DNA from: Naegleria lovaniensis
Taxonomy: Eukaryota; Heterolobosea; Eutetramitea; Acrasida; Naegleriidae
Reading direction: 5' to 3'
Assembly (NCBI RefSeq): GCF_003324165.1
Contig: NW_025407865.1
Span: 248,001 to 312,000, forward strand
Length of the DNA: 64,000 nucleotides
Shown: piece after piece, positions 22,568-32,535 of the stretch
How the letters are laid out: each line of letters starts with the position of its first letter
Numbering within the stretch: position 1 is the stretch's first letter
Notes under the pieces: generated by a model
The model's database searches: none
Seen by the model: the letters and a program-made list of their open reading frames with translations, nothing else
Told to the model about the DNA's origin: nothing
Made by a program: the position numbers and the translations under genes

Positions 22568-25500
22568 ATGATACAACGGCCGGCCAGTGCAGGTCCCACT
22601 CGCAAACAACAAAAAACTCCCTCCGATGATCTCTCAACGACATCCGACTGTGGTTTCAATCATAACAATATTGAAAGTGGTCAATTAGTACTTTGTACAA
22701 AGAGTATCAAACAAAAGAAGGTACCCTCTACCAATTACATTGACTTGACGAGGGAATTGGCACGAGATGCTCCATTGTTTGAACAACAGCAACAACAACA
22801 ACAACCAAAATCAGCTAGGACCATCTCCAGCACAAGCAGACCTTCTTCTGCATCTAGCGTGAATCGGATCTATCGAAATACGAACACACATCACAAAGAA
22901 TTGGATAAGGAAAAATCATTTCTTAGAATTTCCACATCACCCTTACCTTTTTCAAGACCAACTAGTGCATCTCCGAGCATTCGGCCAGCATCTGCTCTCA
23001 GTGCACGAAGTAATACCTCGTCCGTGGTCTCTATTGCAAAGAATAGCAACACGAGTATTTCAGGAGTAAGCAAGAAAACCTTTCGAGGAATTATTGAGCA
23101 AAACTACTTGACGAAAAAGAAGGGCCGAGCACCCTATCATATTGATTATTCATTTAATGAAGAAGATGAGGAAGACGACGATAACTCGGATGCCGTTAAT
23201 GTCACTAACTATGGTCATAATAACAAACAACAAGTTAGCACGAAGAGAGCAACACGACCACGAAGTGCATCCTCTACAGGAACACAATCGTCGAATAGAC
23301 CTTGGTCAGCATCTTCTGTAACCTCGACCCGAAGAGGTTCAAAGAAGAGTAGAATTACTACAACTGAAACACCGTCCTCCTTACTAGATAATCCAACTAC
23401 TGCTGCACTAACTACACCACCTACCTTATCTCATTATTCTCTTCCAACAAGCTCAAGTATCCAGAAACGAGTTGACAAACCTCCTAACACTGTCGATCGG
23501 CAAAACAAGTTCAATACTAGTTCAACTACTGCATTGCAACAACATAGGGCACAAGCGTCTCCATCTGTCTCATCTCTGAAAAAGACAAATTCCAAGAATG
23601 ATATTTTCTTGACACGAACTGTCTCTTTCAAATCCATTTGTGATAGGAGCTGTGAAAGTGAGAGCGAAACAGATAGCGACGATGAAGAGGACATTATTAT
23701 TTCAGAAATATCCAAAGAGCAACCAAAGCTCCTCTCGAGAACAGCCTCAGTCACAAGTGTAGGCTCCTTACAAAAGTCAACCACTTCTGACAGCAAACAG
23801 CACTCGTTATCTAGAACTAATTCTTCCACGAGTATCAACTCGTCTTCGTTGCAACGAGTAGAATCTAAGAAATCTCTGACCATCTCTGTAAATAATACCC
23901 CTACCGATACCCCTACCAACAAGGATCATGCTTCCAAGAGCAACAGCATGACCAAATCAGTATCTTCCCCACTATCTAAAAACTCACCTAACATGTCAAG
24001 CTTTAAAAAGTTTTTTGGTTCACCTAGAGACTCTGATTTCAGCTTTGGTGACGAATCGGATTCATTTATTGATGAGTTGAACGATGCTGCAGCTGTGTTA
24101 AAAACACACATTTTGGCTTTACCTAAAACAAAGAAGCAAAAAGCGTCACAATCTCAGAAAAGTAGCAATGTAAGGTCTCCACTCAAGCGCTCACCCACTG
24201 TTAAGAATGATTTTCTTTTATCTAGGAATAAGGTAGTCACTGATACCTTTGTGAAAGCAGTTGAAAAGCAAAATAAGCCATTTACTGACCTTATCAAAGA
24301 TCCCACAAATGCTAAATCAAAGATCGGTGTAGACAGTTCCTATTGGAACATTGATACAGATTTATGTGTACAAAATGCAAGCGCGATGGTACAACAAGTT
24401 TCGTTTGCACCCGTGGAGGAAGAATCTACAAGTTTTAACAATTTTCAAAACCATACAGAAAAAATTAATCTACAATTGCCATGTAATGAGGAGTCAAACA
24501 ACTTGAAAAAGTGTAACAATGTTGTTATTGATACTCGAACGACATATATCAGCGGAATTACTCACTCTGTTAATTCTGTACTTAATACTTGGAGTTCAAA
24601 TATCGAGACAACCAAAGAAAAAGAAGAGGCTAAAGTTGTGATCAATGATACGCAAGCCATTGAACATGTTAAAGCAATGAGAGAATCTATTGAGATGATC
24701 CATTATGCGTCTTCCCCTCCATCTAAAAAACACCAACCCTCAAGGAATACAAGTTTGGAACTTTCCAAGCAAATTCTCCAGAAAGACCCATCATTTTTTG
24801 GTTTTGAGGTGAGCGAACAATTCATTAGCGATCTCAAACAAAAAGTAGAGATCGATGAAAATGTGGATGACATTACGAACCTCATAAGAGACTACAAGGA
24901 AGACATTTCTAAATCTAAAAAAGCGGTAGCTGTCAATGATTCCAGCGATTCTGAGAATGAAAAACCAAAGGTACCTGATATACCACTTAACGTTGGAAAA
25001 GAAAAACGAATGAAAGTGAACCAAAAAATTTTAAACGAACGAATTGCTGACATCAAGAAATACAGCTGGAAATATGCTGAATTAGAGAAGAGAGTTAAAG
25101 AAATTAAAAAAGAAATGAAAGAAAAAGAAAAGAAGCTGAATATTGAGGATTTTGTTAAAAAGAATGCAGACATGCCGCTTAAAACCATGAATGATGTTCG
25201 CAATAATCGAGAAAGAGTGATTCAACGGCAGGCCTTTATCAGAGAGCAAGCAGTCTTGAAGTTTAACGAACAAGAACGCCATCGCTGTGAAGAATTAGAT
25301 CGTAAATTCGAAGAAAAGGAAAAGAGAAGACAAAATGCTACCAGTGAGAAAATGTCCAAAGTATACAAACAAACCATGTGGAAATTACAAAAAACATGGT
25401 TTCCCATCGTGAAAATTGGTTTGTTTATTTCTGCAATCACCGAGCCATTGCTAAGCGAACGAGTGAAACGTAAACGTGAAACTGATGAGAAGGTCGCTCT

Positions 25501-26860
25501 ATTTGTTATGAGGAAACGATTACTACCTTACATTTTAAAAAGAAGAGACCAAAAACAACAAGCAGCTTTGCAAGTTATTCGTAAGAATTGGCTTATTTAT
25601 GTCATTAATTTTAGAGTTCGAAGGAAAAAGAAAGCAGTTAATGTCATTGAACGATTCGTTCAAGACATTAACAAAACCAATAGAATGGTTCGAGCTGTAT
25701 CTAGATTTATCAACGCCGTTAAGAAGATACAAAGATTTATCAAGAAATTCCTCTTTCGAAGAAGACTGCATCTCCACATGCTAAATCAGCAATACAAGAG
25801 ATTGGAAATGGAATTCACAAAGAATCAAGCAAAGCAAGATATTGCTGAGGTGAAGTTCAAAATTGTGGATGTTTTAAAGAAGGTCAAAGAAACGGCATTC
25901 TTTGAAGAGCCATCAACAGCCACTGAGTCAAGAGCAATTCACCGCAGACAACAACATGCTCCACATGTTCCACAACCCGGGTCTGGCTGGGATGACGATA
26001 CGAGTGGCATCCGTAGAACAAAGCTGGCAGTATCTGAAGCTAAAAAGACGCTCCGTCATGTACAAAAGTTTGTCATTGACGAATTGAAAGAACAAATTGC
26101 ACAGACTCCAAACATACCACAATCAACAATTGATGGCAAAATGGTATCTCCACGATCTTCGAAGAAAGGGCCAATCATGTCGCATGCTGAAACAATTTTA
26201 AAACAAAGTGAGAGATGGGTCAAAGGTCTAGACGATTTTCCTTACCTTATTCACATTATTGAGAACAATATGTTGAAAAATCAGCTAGTTTTAAAGTTGG
26301 GACGAATGTTACGAATTACTCCAACAAAACGATGCCACAAAACATCAGATGCTATCCGAACGCGTATCATCAGAGAGGATTTAACAAGACGAATGCATCA
26401 AATTAGATTTGAGGAGCTCGAGATTGAAAAACGCAAAGAAAAAGCCGTACAAGCTCTTCAATTCCAAAAGAAAATGATGGCTCAACTTCAAAAACAACGA
26501 TCGTTCAGCAATAGGATTTCTCTGCCTGCAGGTGTTACTACATCAGAATTACTCGCTGAGCAATTACAAAAACAGAACTCCATACTGCAAGAAGAGGCAG
26601 AAATTGAAAATGAAAGAAATGAATTGCTCAAGAAAAAGTCCATTGCCTACTTGCCACAGCACGCAATAGAAATTCTAGTGCGAAAGGGTCTCGAAGAAAC
26701 ATTAATGATGGAAAAACGAAGGCAACGACAACTTAATTCGCCAAGAAATGCTGTCACTTCATCTAATGACAAGCAAACAAATAATTTGTCTGATAGTTTT
26801 GAGAGCAGAATGGATGATTTTGATGAATATGAAGAAATATTGGACGAAAACTTGAATTAA
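22568..26860 (+). CDS. Large Ser-rich coiled-coil protein with IQ-like motif
   Basis: The single-exon protein has 1430 residues from the ATG at 22568. The N-terminal half is low complexity and basic, with recurring RPASA/RPxSAS motifs (for example IQRPASAGPT, RPSSASSV, RPTSASPS, RPASALSAR, RPRSASST, RPWSASSV). Such motifs are common in ciliary and microtubule-associated proteins. A Gln run lies near residue 75. A charged coiled coil occupies about residues 815-930 (ELEKRVKEIKKEMKEKEKK). Next come basic helices and an IQ-like calmodulin-binding motif near residue 1050 (VKKIQRFIKKFLFRRRL). A second coiled coil lies near 1280-1400. I do not recognise an orthologue. A flagellar or cytoskeletal role is inferred from composition and motifs. 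Confidence 0.75.
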   Translation: MIQRPASAGPTRKQQKTPSDDLSTTSDCGFNHNNIESGQLVLCTKSIKQKKVPSTNYIDLTRELARDAPLFEQQQQQQQPKSARTISSTSRPSSASSVNRIYRNTNTHHKELDKEKSFLRISTSPLPFSRPTSASPSIRPASALSARSNTSSVVSIAKNSNTSISGVSKKTFRGIIEQNYLTKKKGRAPYHIDYSFNEEDEEDDDNSDAVNVTNYGHNNKQQVSTKRATRPRSASSTGTQSSNRPWSASSVTSTRRGSKKSRITTTETPSSLLDNPTTAALTTPPTLSHYSLPTSSSIQKRVDKPPNTVDRQNKFNTSSTTALQQHRAQASPSVSSLKKTNSKNDIFLTRTVSFKSICDRSCESESETDSDDEEDIIISEISKEQPKLLSRTASVTSVGSLQKSTTSDSKQHSLSRTNSSTSINSSSLQRVESKKSLTISVNNTPTDTPTNKDHASKSNSMTKSVSSPLSKNSPNMSSFKKFFGSPRDSDFSFGDESDSFIDELNDAAAVLKTHILALPKTKKQKASQSQKSSNVRSPLKRSPTVKNDFLLSRNKVVTDTFVKAVEKQNKPFTDLIKDPTNAKSKIGVDSSYWNIDTDLCVQNASAMVQQVSFAPVEEESTSFNNFQNHTEKINLQLPCNEESNNLKKCNNVVIDTRTTYISGITHSVNSVLNTWSSNIETTKEKEEAKVVINDTQAIEHVKAMRESIEMIHYASSPPSKKHQPSRNTSLELSKQILQKDPSFFGFEVSEQFISDLKQKVEIDENVDDITNLIRDYKEDISKSKKAVAVNDSSDSENEKPKVPDIPLNVGKEKRMKVNQKILNERIADIKKYSWKYAELEKRVKEIKKEMKEKEKKLNIEDFVKKNADMPLKTMNDVRNNRERVIQRQAFIREQAVLKFNEQERHRCEELDRKFEEKEKRRQNATSEKMSKVYKQTMWKLQKTWFPIVKIGLFISAITEPLLSERVKRKRETDEKVALFVMRKRLLPYILKRRDQKQQAALQVIRKNWLIYVINFRVRRKKKAVNVIERFVQDINKTNRMVRAVSRFINAVKKIQRFIKKFLFRRRLHLHMLNQQYKRLEMEFTKNQAKQDIAEVKFKIVDVLKKVKETAFFEEPSTATESRAIHRRQQHAPHVPQPGSGWDDDTSGIRRTKLAVSEAKKTLRHVQKFVIDELKEQIAQTPNIPQSTIDGKMVSPRSSKKGPIMSHAETILKQSERWVKGLDDFPYLIHIIENNMLKNQLVLKLGRMLRITPTKRCHKTSDAIRTRIIREDLTRRMHQIRFEELEIEKRKEKAVQALQFQKKMMAQLQKQRSFSNRISLPAGVTTSELLAEQLQKQNSILQEEAEIENERNELLKKKSIAYLPQHAIEILVRKGLEETLMMEKRRQRQLNSPRNAVTSSNDKQTNNLSDSFESRMDDFDEYEEILDENLN

Positions 26861-26906
26861 CTTATTCTGAAACTTGCAATACATTGGTGCTAAATTTTAT
26901 TCACTT

Positions 26907-28804
26907 TTAACAGAGAACATTAATCAAGATCAACACGACAAAGATTAAACCTAGAATATATGGAAGCTCCAATCTTTTACACCCATGCTCCGCTCCATTC
27001 ACGCTCACCGTTGCATTTCTTGATTTCATACTCTCCTCATTCTTGGAAACCACTGGTGCTGCCGATGATGGTTGTGCTGCCAATTCACATCTCGAGCCAG
27101 TAAATCCCTTCAAACATTGACACGAATTTCCACCCATACAATAACCGTGATTAGAACACGATGGAGATAATTCATTTGGAGCATATTCTAAACAAGTCGC
27201 CAGATTGCATTCTGGTAATGACACTCCTGCATGACTGCAATTATTCACTCCTACCAAACTTGGTAAAAACATCAATCCATTCAAAGTATTGAAATTTAAC
27301 AAACTCATGGCAGAAAGATAGGAAGTCTCAGCCGATGATGCCTTACTCTTGTTTAAGTAATATATTCGTCTCAATAACGTTTGAATTGTGTCATTAACAC
27401 TTTTCCAAACTCCAAATCCTCCTGTTGGAATTGAGGATGATAGAGCATAAGGAGACAATCCTGGATTACAACTCGTCACGCCATTACTATAATCGACACG
27501 ATACCATCCAGGAGTACCATCCCAATAATTTACAAATCGAGGAAATTGAGCATCTTGATTCCAAATTCGACCAATGAGAGCATTGGAAAATGCATCTCTC
27601 CATCTCGACACTGGAATTAATGAGCTCGGTGTGTGAAAAATACTTTTCACAGCTTCAAAATTATAGAACAGAGCATCAAATGTTTGCACCAATCTTCGGG
27701 CATGACTAATGTCCCATCCGCTCGTATCAACAATAGGCACACTCGAAGGAGGAACATTTACAATTTTTGTTCCATTGGCCAAACACGTGACAGGAGGAAA
27801 GGTTTCATGCTTCCAATAACCAGCATAACGATTATCGGCGTACAGGCGATCAAATCCACGATCCAAATCACCGGCCTCTGCTTGCATATTTCCATAAGAT
27901 GCAATTTTCACACTCTGAATAGATATTCTTGCATTCAACAATGCCAAGAGTCCCTTAAAAAACGATTCAATATTCGAGTGTTCTTGAGGAGTAGCAAACG
28001 AAGCAAACAAATTAGGATCTCTCTGATAAATTCCAGCCAATTCTGAAACGGTAGTAATGACCCATAATTCCTTATCTGAGAAGAAGTATTTTGAAGAGCC
28101 ATCGGTGACATTCAAATAGGTCAATGGAAGTCTGGTCGCGATCGTGGCATTCCAACTTGTGAGCGACCATCGAGCAACATGCTGCCAACTTGTTTTTACT
28201 GCCTGCTGCATGAAAGATGTCATATTTTCAGTTCGAGCGTTTTGTGGAAGTGCAGAAATAGCATTTGCAGTGAGAGAAATTAATCCCACATATTGACTCG
28301 AACACAAAATCACTTCAATTCCCAACAATTTGTTACCTGTACATATGGCTCCCCTCTACAAATCCATCTTGGATAATTATCACGTGGGTCAATTTCCAAT
28401 TTGGAAAACGTTGGCAACAAGACACTAGCAACGTCATGCAACAAGTCATTATGCATGTTTCCACATCTTCGAATCATGCCCACCAGATTTGCCAAATACA
28501 ATTGAGTATCATACAAGGCGTACGTGTCATTGTTTAACAGCAAGCGTTGAGTAACTTGTTGTTGGATCAAGTATGACTTCATGGAGGATTTCCAAATCGA
28601 GCGAAGCTCAGACACTACTGTGCCATTACATCCAAAATATGAATTCGTGGATTCTATTGTCGCCAATTGAGATTTTGTGAAAGCAACAGAGGAATTCACA
28701 AAAAGTAACAGGAAGGAACAAAGAAAAAGCACAATCAACGAATAATTCGACCGTATTGATAGTAATTCGTGTTGAACGGATGACATGTTTTGGATTTTTT
28801 TCAT
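26907..28804 (-). CDS. Membrane-anchored protein with EGF-like domain (junction unresolved)
   Basis: The start is the ATG at 28804. The first part (about 160 residues) has a signal anchor (YSLIVLFLCSFLLLFVNSS) and reads to 28310. The second part continues in another frame from about 28355 to 26907. The frames overlap for about 43 nt. They could be joined by a GT-AG intron of 131 nt (28206-28336, donor CAG/gtaaca, acceptor atgcag), or there may be a one-base break; the skipped 131 nt is itself open and looks coding. The second part has an EGF-like module near the C terminus: CSNHGYCMGGNSCQC, then GFTGSRC. A final hydrophobic helix (ILGLIFVVLILINVLC) could be a membrane or GPI-anchor signal. 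A cell-surface role is inferred; the large middle part is unrecognised. Confidence 0.7.
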
Positions 28805-29022
28805 GATGAAACTAGTGTGTGAAAAATGTGCGGATCGATTTGTGAGATGGAACGGGTCACGCCTATTTCTCGATCAGTTGTCATTAACATTACTTTTTGT
28901 CCGATTGAAAATTCGCTTTTGAGGCATTCACAATTTGTGTATTTACTGTTGTTATTTACATTTTAAGAGGTAAACAACTAGGCTTACATGTGAGATTTTG
29001 AGAGGTTGTTGATACAAGTGGC

Positions 29023-29736
29023 TTAATTTCTTCTCTGAACAATCGTTGTTCTTCTTGGTTGTGAATGATACATATTTTGAGTTTGTTGTAATTGTTGTTG
29101 TTGTGAAAATGTTTGTTGAGAGAATTGTTGTTGCTGTGGGGTTTGAGGAATCATGACACTCAATGGAACACTCGTATTATTATTATTGGTATTAGTATTG
29201 GTCAATGAAGAAATTGAAGGAAAGGTTAACGTGGATGGAGGATGACTTGTTGTTGTTGTGAAAGGAGAGCTTTGAGATAAAAATGCATGAGAAGGCAATC
29301 GATTCGTAGCAATTAATTCAATACATCTCTTCAAAGACACGTCAAAATTCCATTGATATTGTAATAAACAATCATAGGCAAAGACGTGAATGAGTCGTGT
29401 CTGACTCATTAATTTCATAACCAATTCCATTCGATAGAGACATAATTGAATATTAAATTGAGCTTCTTCGGCAATTCGTCTTGCGAGAAAGACATTGTTC
29501 ATACCATATTTTTCACATAGTTCACGACAGAAACTGACAGTAGCTTGGAAACATGCGTCCAAGTTCCAACCGAAAAATGTTAAATAATGAGAACACTTGT
29601 CTTGGGATTCACCAGTGACTTGTGACAGTTGAGAGATCATGTACAATTTGGTTGTTTGTTCTTGAGTTAATTGTGGAGGTTGAAAGAATGAATTGGAAGA
29701 AGCGAAGGGAGCAGTTGGAGTGGCAAAGGTCAACAT
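29023..29736 (-). CDS. Tandem TAP-C/UBA-like domain protein
   Basis: The protein has 237 residues from the ATG at 29736 (an upstream TTG was not used). Two UBA-like modules can be read: residues ~15-60 (ISQLSQVTGESQDKCSHYL, FFGWNLDACFQATVSF) and ~100-150 (FAYDCLLQYQWNFDVSLKRC, IELIATNRLPSHAF). The second closely follows the C-terminal TAP-C domain of the mRNA export factor NXF1, including the N-W-D/N-F/Y pattern and the final P-x-x-A-F. TAP-C domains bind FG repeats of nuclear pore proteins; UBA folds bind ubiquitin. The NTF2-like and RNA-binding parts of NXF1 are absent. The tail is rich in Asn, Thr and Gln. A nuclear-transport or ubiquitin-binding role is inferred. Confidence 0.75.
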   Translation of the reverse strand: MLTFATPTAPFASSNSFFQPPQLTQEQTTKLYMISQLSQVTGESQDKCSHYLTFFGWNLDACFQATVSFCRELCEKYGMNNVFLARRIAEEAQFNIQLCLYRMELVMKLMSQTRLIHVFAYDCLLQYQWNFDVSLKRCIELIATNRLPSHAFLSQSSPFTTTTSHPPSTLTFPSISSLTNTNTNNNNTSVPLSVMIPQTPQQQQFSQQTFSQQQQLQQTQNMYHSQPRRTTIVQRRN

Positions 29737-30341
29737 TTTTGACAAGTGGCAGTTTGTTTAAAAAAGAGTTGATGATCAATTAGTAATGATGAAAGTAAAA
29801 TTACAGAGAGAGATCTGATCGCTTGATCAAAAGTTAGGGACAGGTATCGGAAGAGAGTTTGGGTCAATTTTCAATTTTTTTCATGGATGATTCAAATTCA
29901 TCTCTCAATTTGATCAAATGACATTTGACTTCAAAAGATTTTTTTCAAAGACAGGTGACACTTTGACAATTCTTCCTCAGTTTTCTAGATTTTGAGGAAC
30001 TCGATTACAACACACAGTTTGGTACTGCAGATTTTCATTGCTGTTTCTTTGAGGAGTGCATGAAGAATTTAAAGAATACACTGGCGCCAAACAGCCATCA
30101 ACAACCATCAAACCACTTACCTATCGCTTCACAAAAGACAACTTGTTACTCCTCCTTTCAATCTGTCATTGCCATTTCGAAATGAAAATTGGTGCCAAAT
30201 GCACACGAAAGGCATGCACGAATTTTGATTGTTAAATATGAAAACAACAAGGAACAAGGCTTTAGAAACATATTTGAAAAAAAACAACTCACTACTTTCA
30301 TTCTCGAAAACAACCTATTGCTAGTCCTCACTGATTGAAAA
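29737..30341. other. Divergent upstream region of TAP-C and U-box genes
   Basis: This 605-bp region separates two divergent start codons and should hold both promoters. A minus-strand open frame at 30158-30541 runs antisense into the U-box gene and is judged a shadow. No RNA gene or repeat is apparent. Confidence 0.35.
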
Positions 30342-32456
30342 ATGTCAGCTGCCACAAATTCCATCAAGGATTTAATATATTGTCCCATTACTAGGCGAAT
30401 TATGAGCGATCCGGTCGTGACTGCTCTCGGAGATACCTTTGAAAGAGAAGCCATTGAAGAATGGTTACGGAATAGAGAAACCAATCCCACGACTGGCGAA
30501 CCACTTCCCAACAAGCAATTGTCATTTAACAAAACTGTCAAACAAATGATTGATGTCTTTTTAGAAAATCATCCTGAATATCAATTGAATTTAGATGAAC
30601 GATATGTTTCGCATGGAATAACAGAAAAATTGAGAGACGCCTTCGATTCCAATGATGTTTCTGCAATGAATTATTTATTATCGAATCATCCTTATTTACA
30701 ATTGTATCAAGAATTTCAATGTTGTCCAATTATGGTAAAAGGAAATGCCAGTTATTTGGATGATGGAAATATTGCTCACGTATTGTGTGAATGCCCCAAT
30801 ACAGAATTGAAATCTTTCAAGGCATTGATGGAATCATTGCAACGACTCGAAGACAAGCATAAGGAAGAACGTCCCACTCTTGTCAACCATTTGATTTCGA
30901 AAACCATTTTTGGAAAAAACTCGAGAGGTTTCCAACCCATTCACACGGCTTGCTACTTTAACGAATGTGAACAAGTGTTTAAGGAACTCATTCAAATGCA
31001 AGATCAATATTCGACTCTATACTCTAAATGTAGTGTCTCTCTCCAACATGAAGAATTAGATCCTCGATGTCGAAAGAATGTCTATCTTTTAATGTTTAAA
31101 CTCATCATTACAAGCACGCCAGCTCACAAGTTCGTCCCAGAAAAGGAAAAGGAATTGAATGACAAGTGCTTGGATTTCATTTTTGACAATTTGGGACTCA
31201 GTGGAGATCAATTGTTGAGAATTACTCATCAAGGAGTTTCCTTGATTAACTATGCAAGCAAGTACAATCGATTGCATATTTTGAAAAAGATGGTTGAAAA
31301 GTCAAATGTCAACCTCAATGAACATGTTGATACGTTTTATCACACTCCATTAACAAGTACAGTTTTAGGAGGAGCACTTGAAGTGGTCAGATATCTGGTC
31401 GAAGAAGCCAAAGTTGATGTCGAATTGTCAGATGTACCCTCATACCGAAAAGATTTTCCAACTGCTTTGCATTTGGCAGTGCTGAGAGGACATTTTGATA
31501 TTGCCTTGTTTTTGATTTCACATGGAGCCAATATCAATGCCACTTGTAAAATGTCAACGGTCAATGGATCGAGCTCGAGTTCTTCTTGCTTGGAGCCATC
31601 AGATATTTGTGTGAATAGGGCATTGTTTGGATCGAACAAATTTATGGGTCAAGACTCATCGCCCTCTCTTGGAAGCTCATCCTCAACTAAGGAAGAAGAA
31701 GTACATAACATCATGACGCTGAGTTTATTGTTGTGTTCTGATAGAAATGACACTAGTAAGAGAGCTTTGGAATTTATTTCGCATTTGGTTTCGAAATATA
31801 GTTATGTACCAACTTTTCCTCAAAGTCAATCATCTTCCTCCAGTAGCTCCGTTTACTCTACTTCAACGGCTCCATTTTCTTCTCAACACAATTCCACTTT
31901 GAATGAACCCATTTGGTTTTGTATTCGAACCATTGCAAGCAAACCAGAAAGCGAACACATGTTTGAATGGGTATTGAATCAATTTTATTCAGACAAGCAG
32001 AAATTATTCATGCTGCGAGACAAGCAAAAGAATAATGCCTTACATTGGCTTGCTGCTTATGCCAGAGTTGAACATTTGGAAATGACCATTCTTCACTTGT
32101 CTCAAGTCGATGTAGATGTGCACGCAATGATGAATCAAAAGAATTTACAGGGAGACACTCCATTGCATGTTGCTTCTGCATTGGGTCGAAAGGATGTTTG
32201 TAAATTATTGATTGACTTGGGAGCAGATGTGAGAATTAGAAATACCAAGTTACAAGATGCTCTTTCTGCTGGGTTTGTGTGTAATGCAGTTCCAACACTC
32301 ACTGCTTCGTATCGAATGAGTTTGTTGAAGGACTTGCGAAAATGTGTCGAGAATCGAGAGAGTGGTAGAACCATCTTGACCATGCAAGCAAAGATTCGAA
32401 TGTTAGAAAAGAAATTGCAAGAGAATATGCCAAGTTCCTTAATGATTGATCCTTAA
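30342..32456 (+). CDS. U-box E3 ubiquitin ligase with ankyrin repeats
   Basis: The single-exon protein has 704 residues. The U-box lies at about residues 8-75: IKDLIYCPITRRIMSDPVV, then GDTFEREAIEEWL, then NPTTGEPL, then PNKQLSFNKTVKQMI. U-boxes bind E2 enzymes and promote ubiquitin transfer. Ankyrin repeats follow: HTPLTSTVLGGALEVVRYL and TALHLAVLRGHFDIALFLIS in the middle, and NNALHWLAAYARVEHLEM then GDTPLHVASALGRKDVCKLL near the C terminus. A Ser-rich insert (~residues 400-520) separates the groups. A short coiled coil ends the protein (AKIRMLEKKLQEN). The domain order fits a substrate-recruiting E3 ligase; the substrate is unknown. It converges with the gene at 32536, 79 bp apart. Confidence 0.9.
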   Translation: MSAATNSIKDLIYCPITRRIMSDPVVTALGDTFEREAIEEWLRNRETNPTTGEPLPNKQLSFNKTVKQMIDVFLENHPEYQLNLDERYVSHGITEKLRDAFDSNDVSAMNYLLSNHPYLQLYQEFQCCPIMVKGNASYLDDGNIAHVLCECPNTELKSFKALMESLQRLEDKHKEERPTLVNHLISKTIFGKNSRGFQPIHTACYFNECEQVFKELIQMQDQYSTLYSKCSVSLQHEELDPRCRKNVYLLMFKLIITSTPAHKFVPEKEKELNDKCLDFIFDNLGLSGDQLLRITHQGVSLINYASKYNRLHILKKMVEKSNVNLNEHVDTFYHTPLTSTVLGGALEVVRYLVEEAKVDVELSDVPSYRKDFPTALHLAVLRGHFDIALFLISHGANINATCKMSTVNGSSSSSSCLEPSDICVNRALFGSNKFMGQDSSPSLGSSSSTKEEEVHNIMTLSLLLCSDRNDTSKRALEFISHLVSKYSYVPTFPQSQSSSSSSSVYSTSTAPFSSQHNSTLNEPIWFCIRTIASKPESEHMFEWVLNQFYSDKQKLFMLRDKQKNNALHWLAAYARVEHLEMTILHLSQVDVDVHAMMNQKNLQGDTPLHVASALGRKDVCKLLIDLGADVRIRNTKLQDALSAGFVCNAVPTLTASYRMSLLKDLRKCVENRESGRTILTMQAKIRMLEKKLQENMPSSLMIDP

Positions 32457-32535
32457 ACAATAAATGGTACTATAAAACTCATCAACGTTCAAATTTGTTG
32501 AAAATCAAATGGTTGTTCGCTCGATCCTCAAGGGT

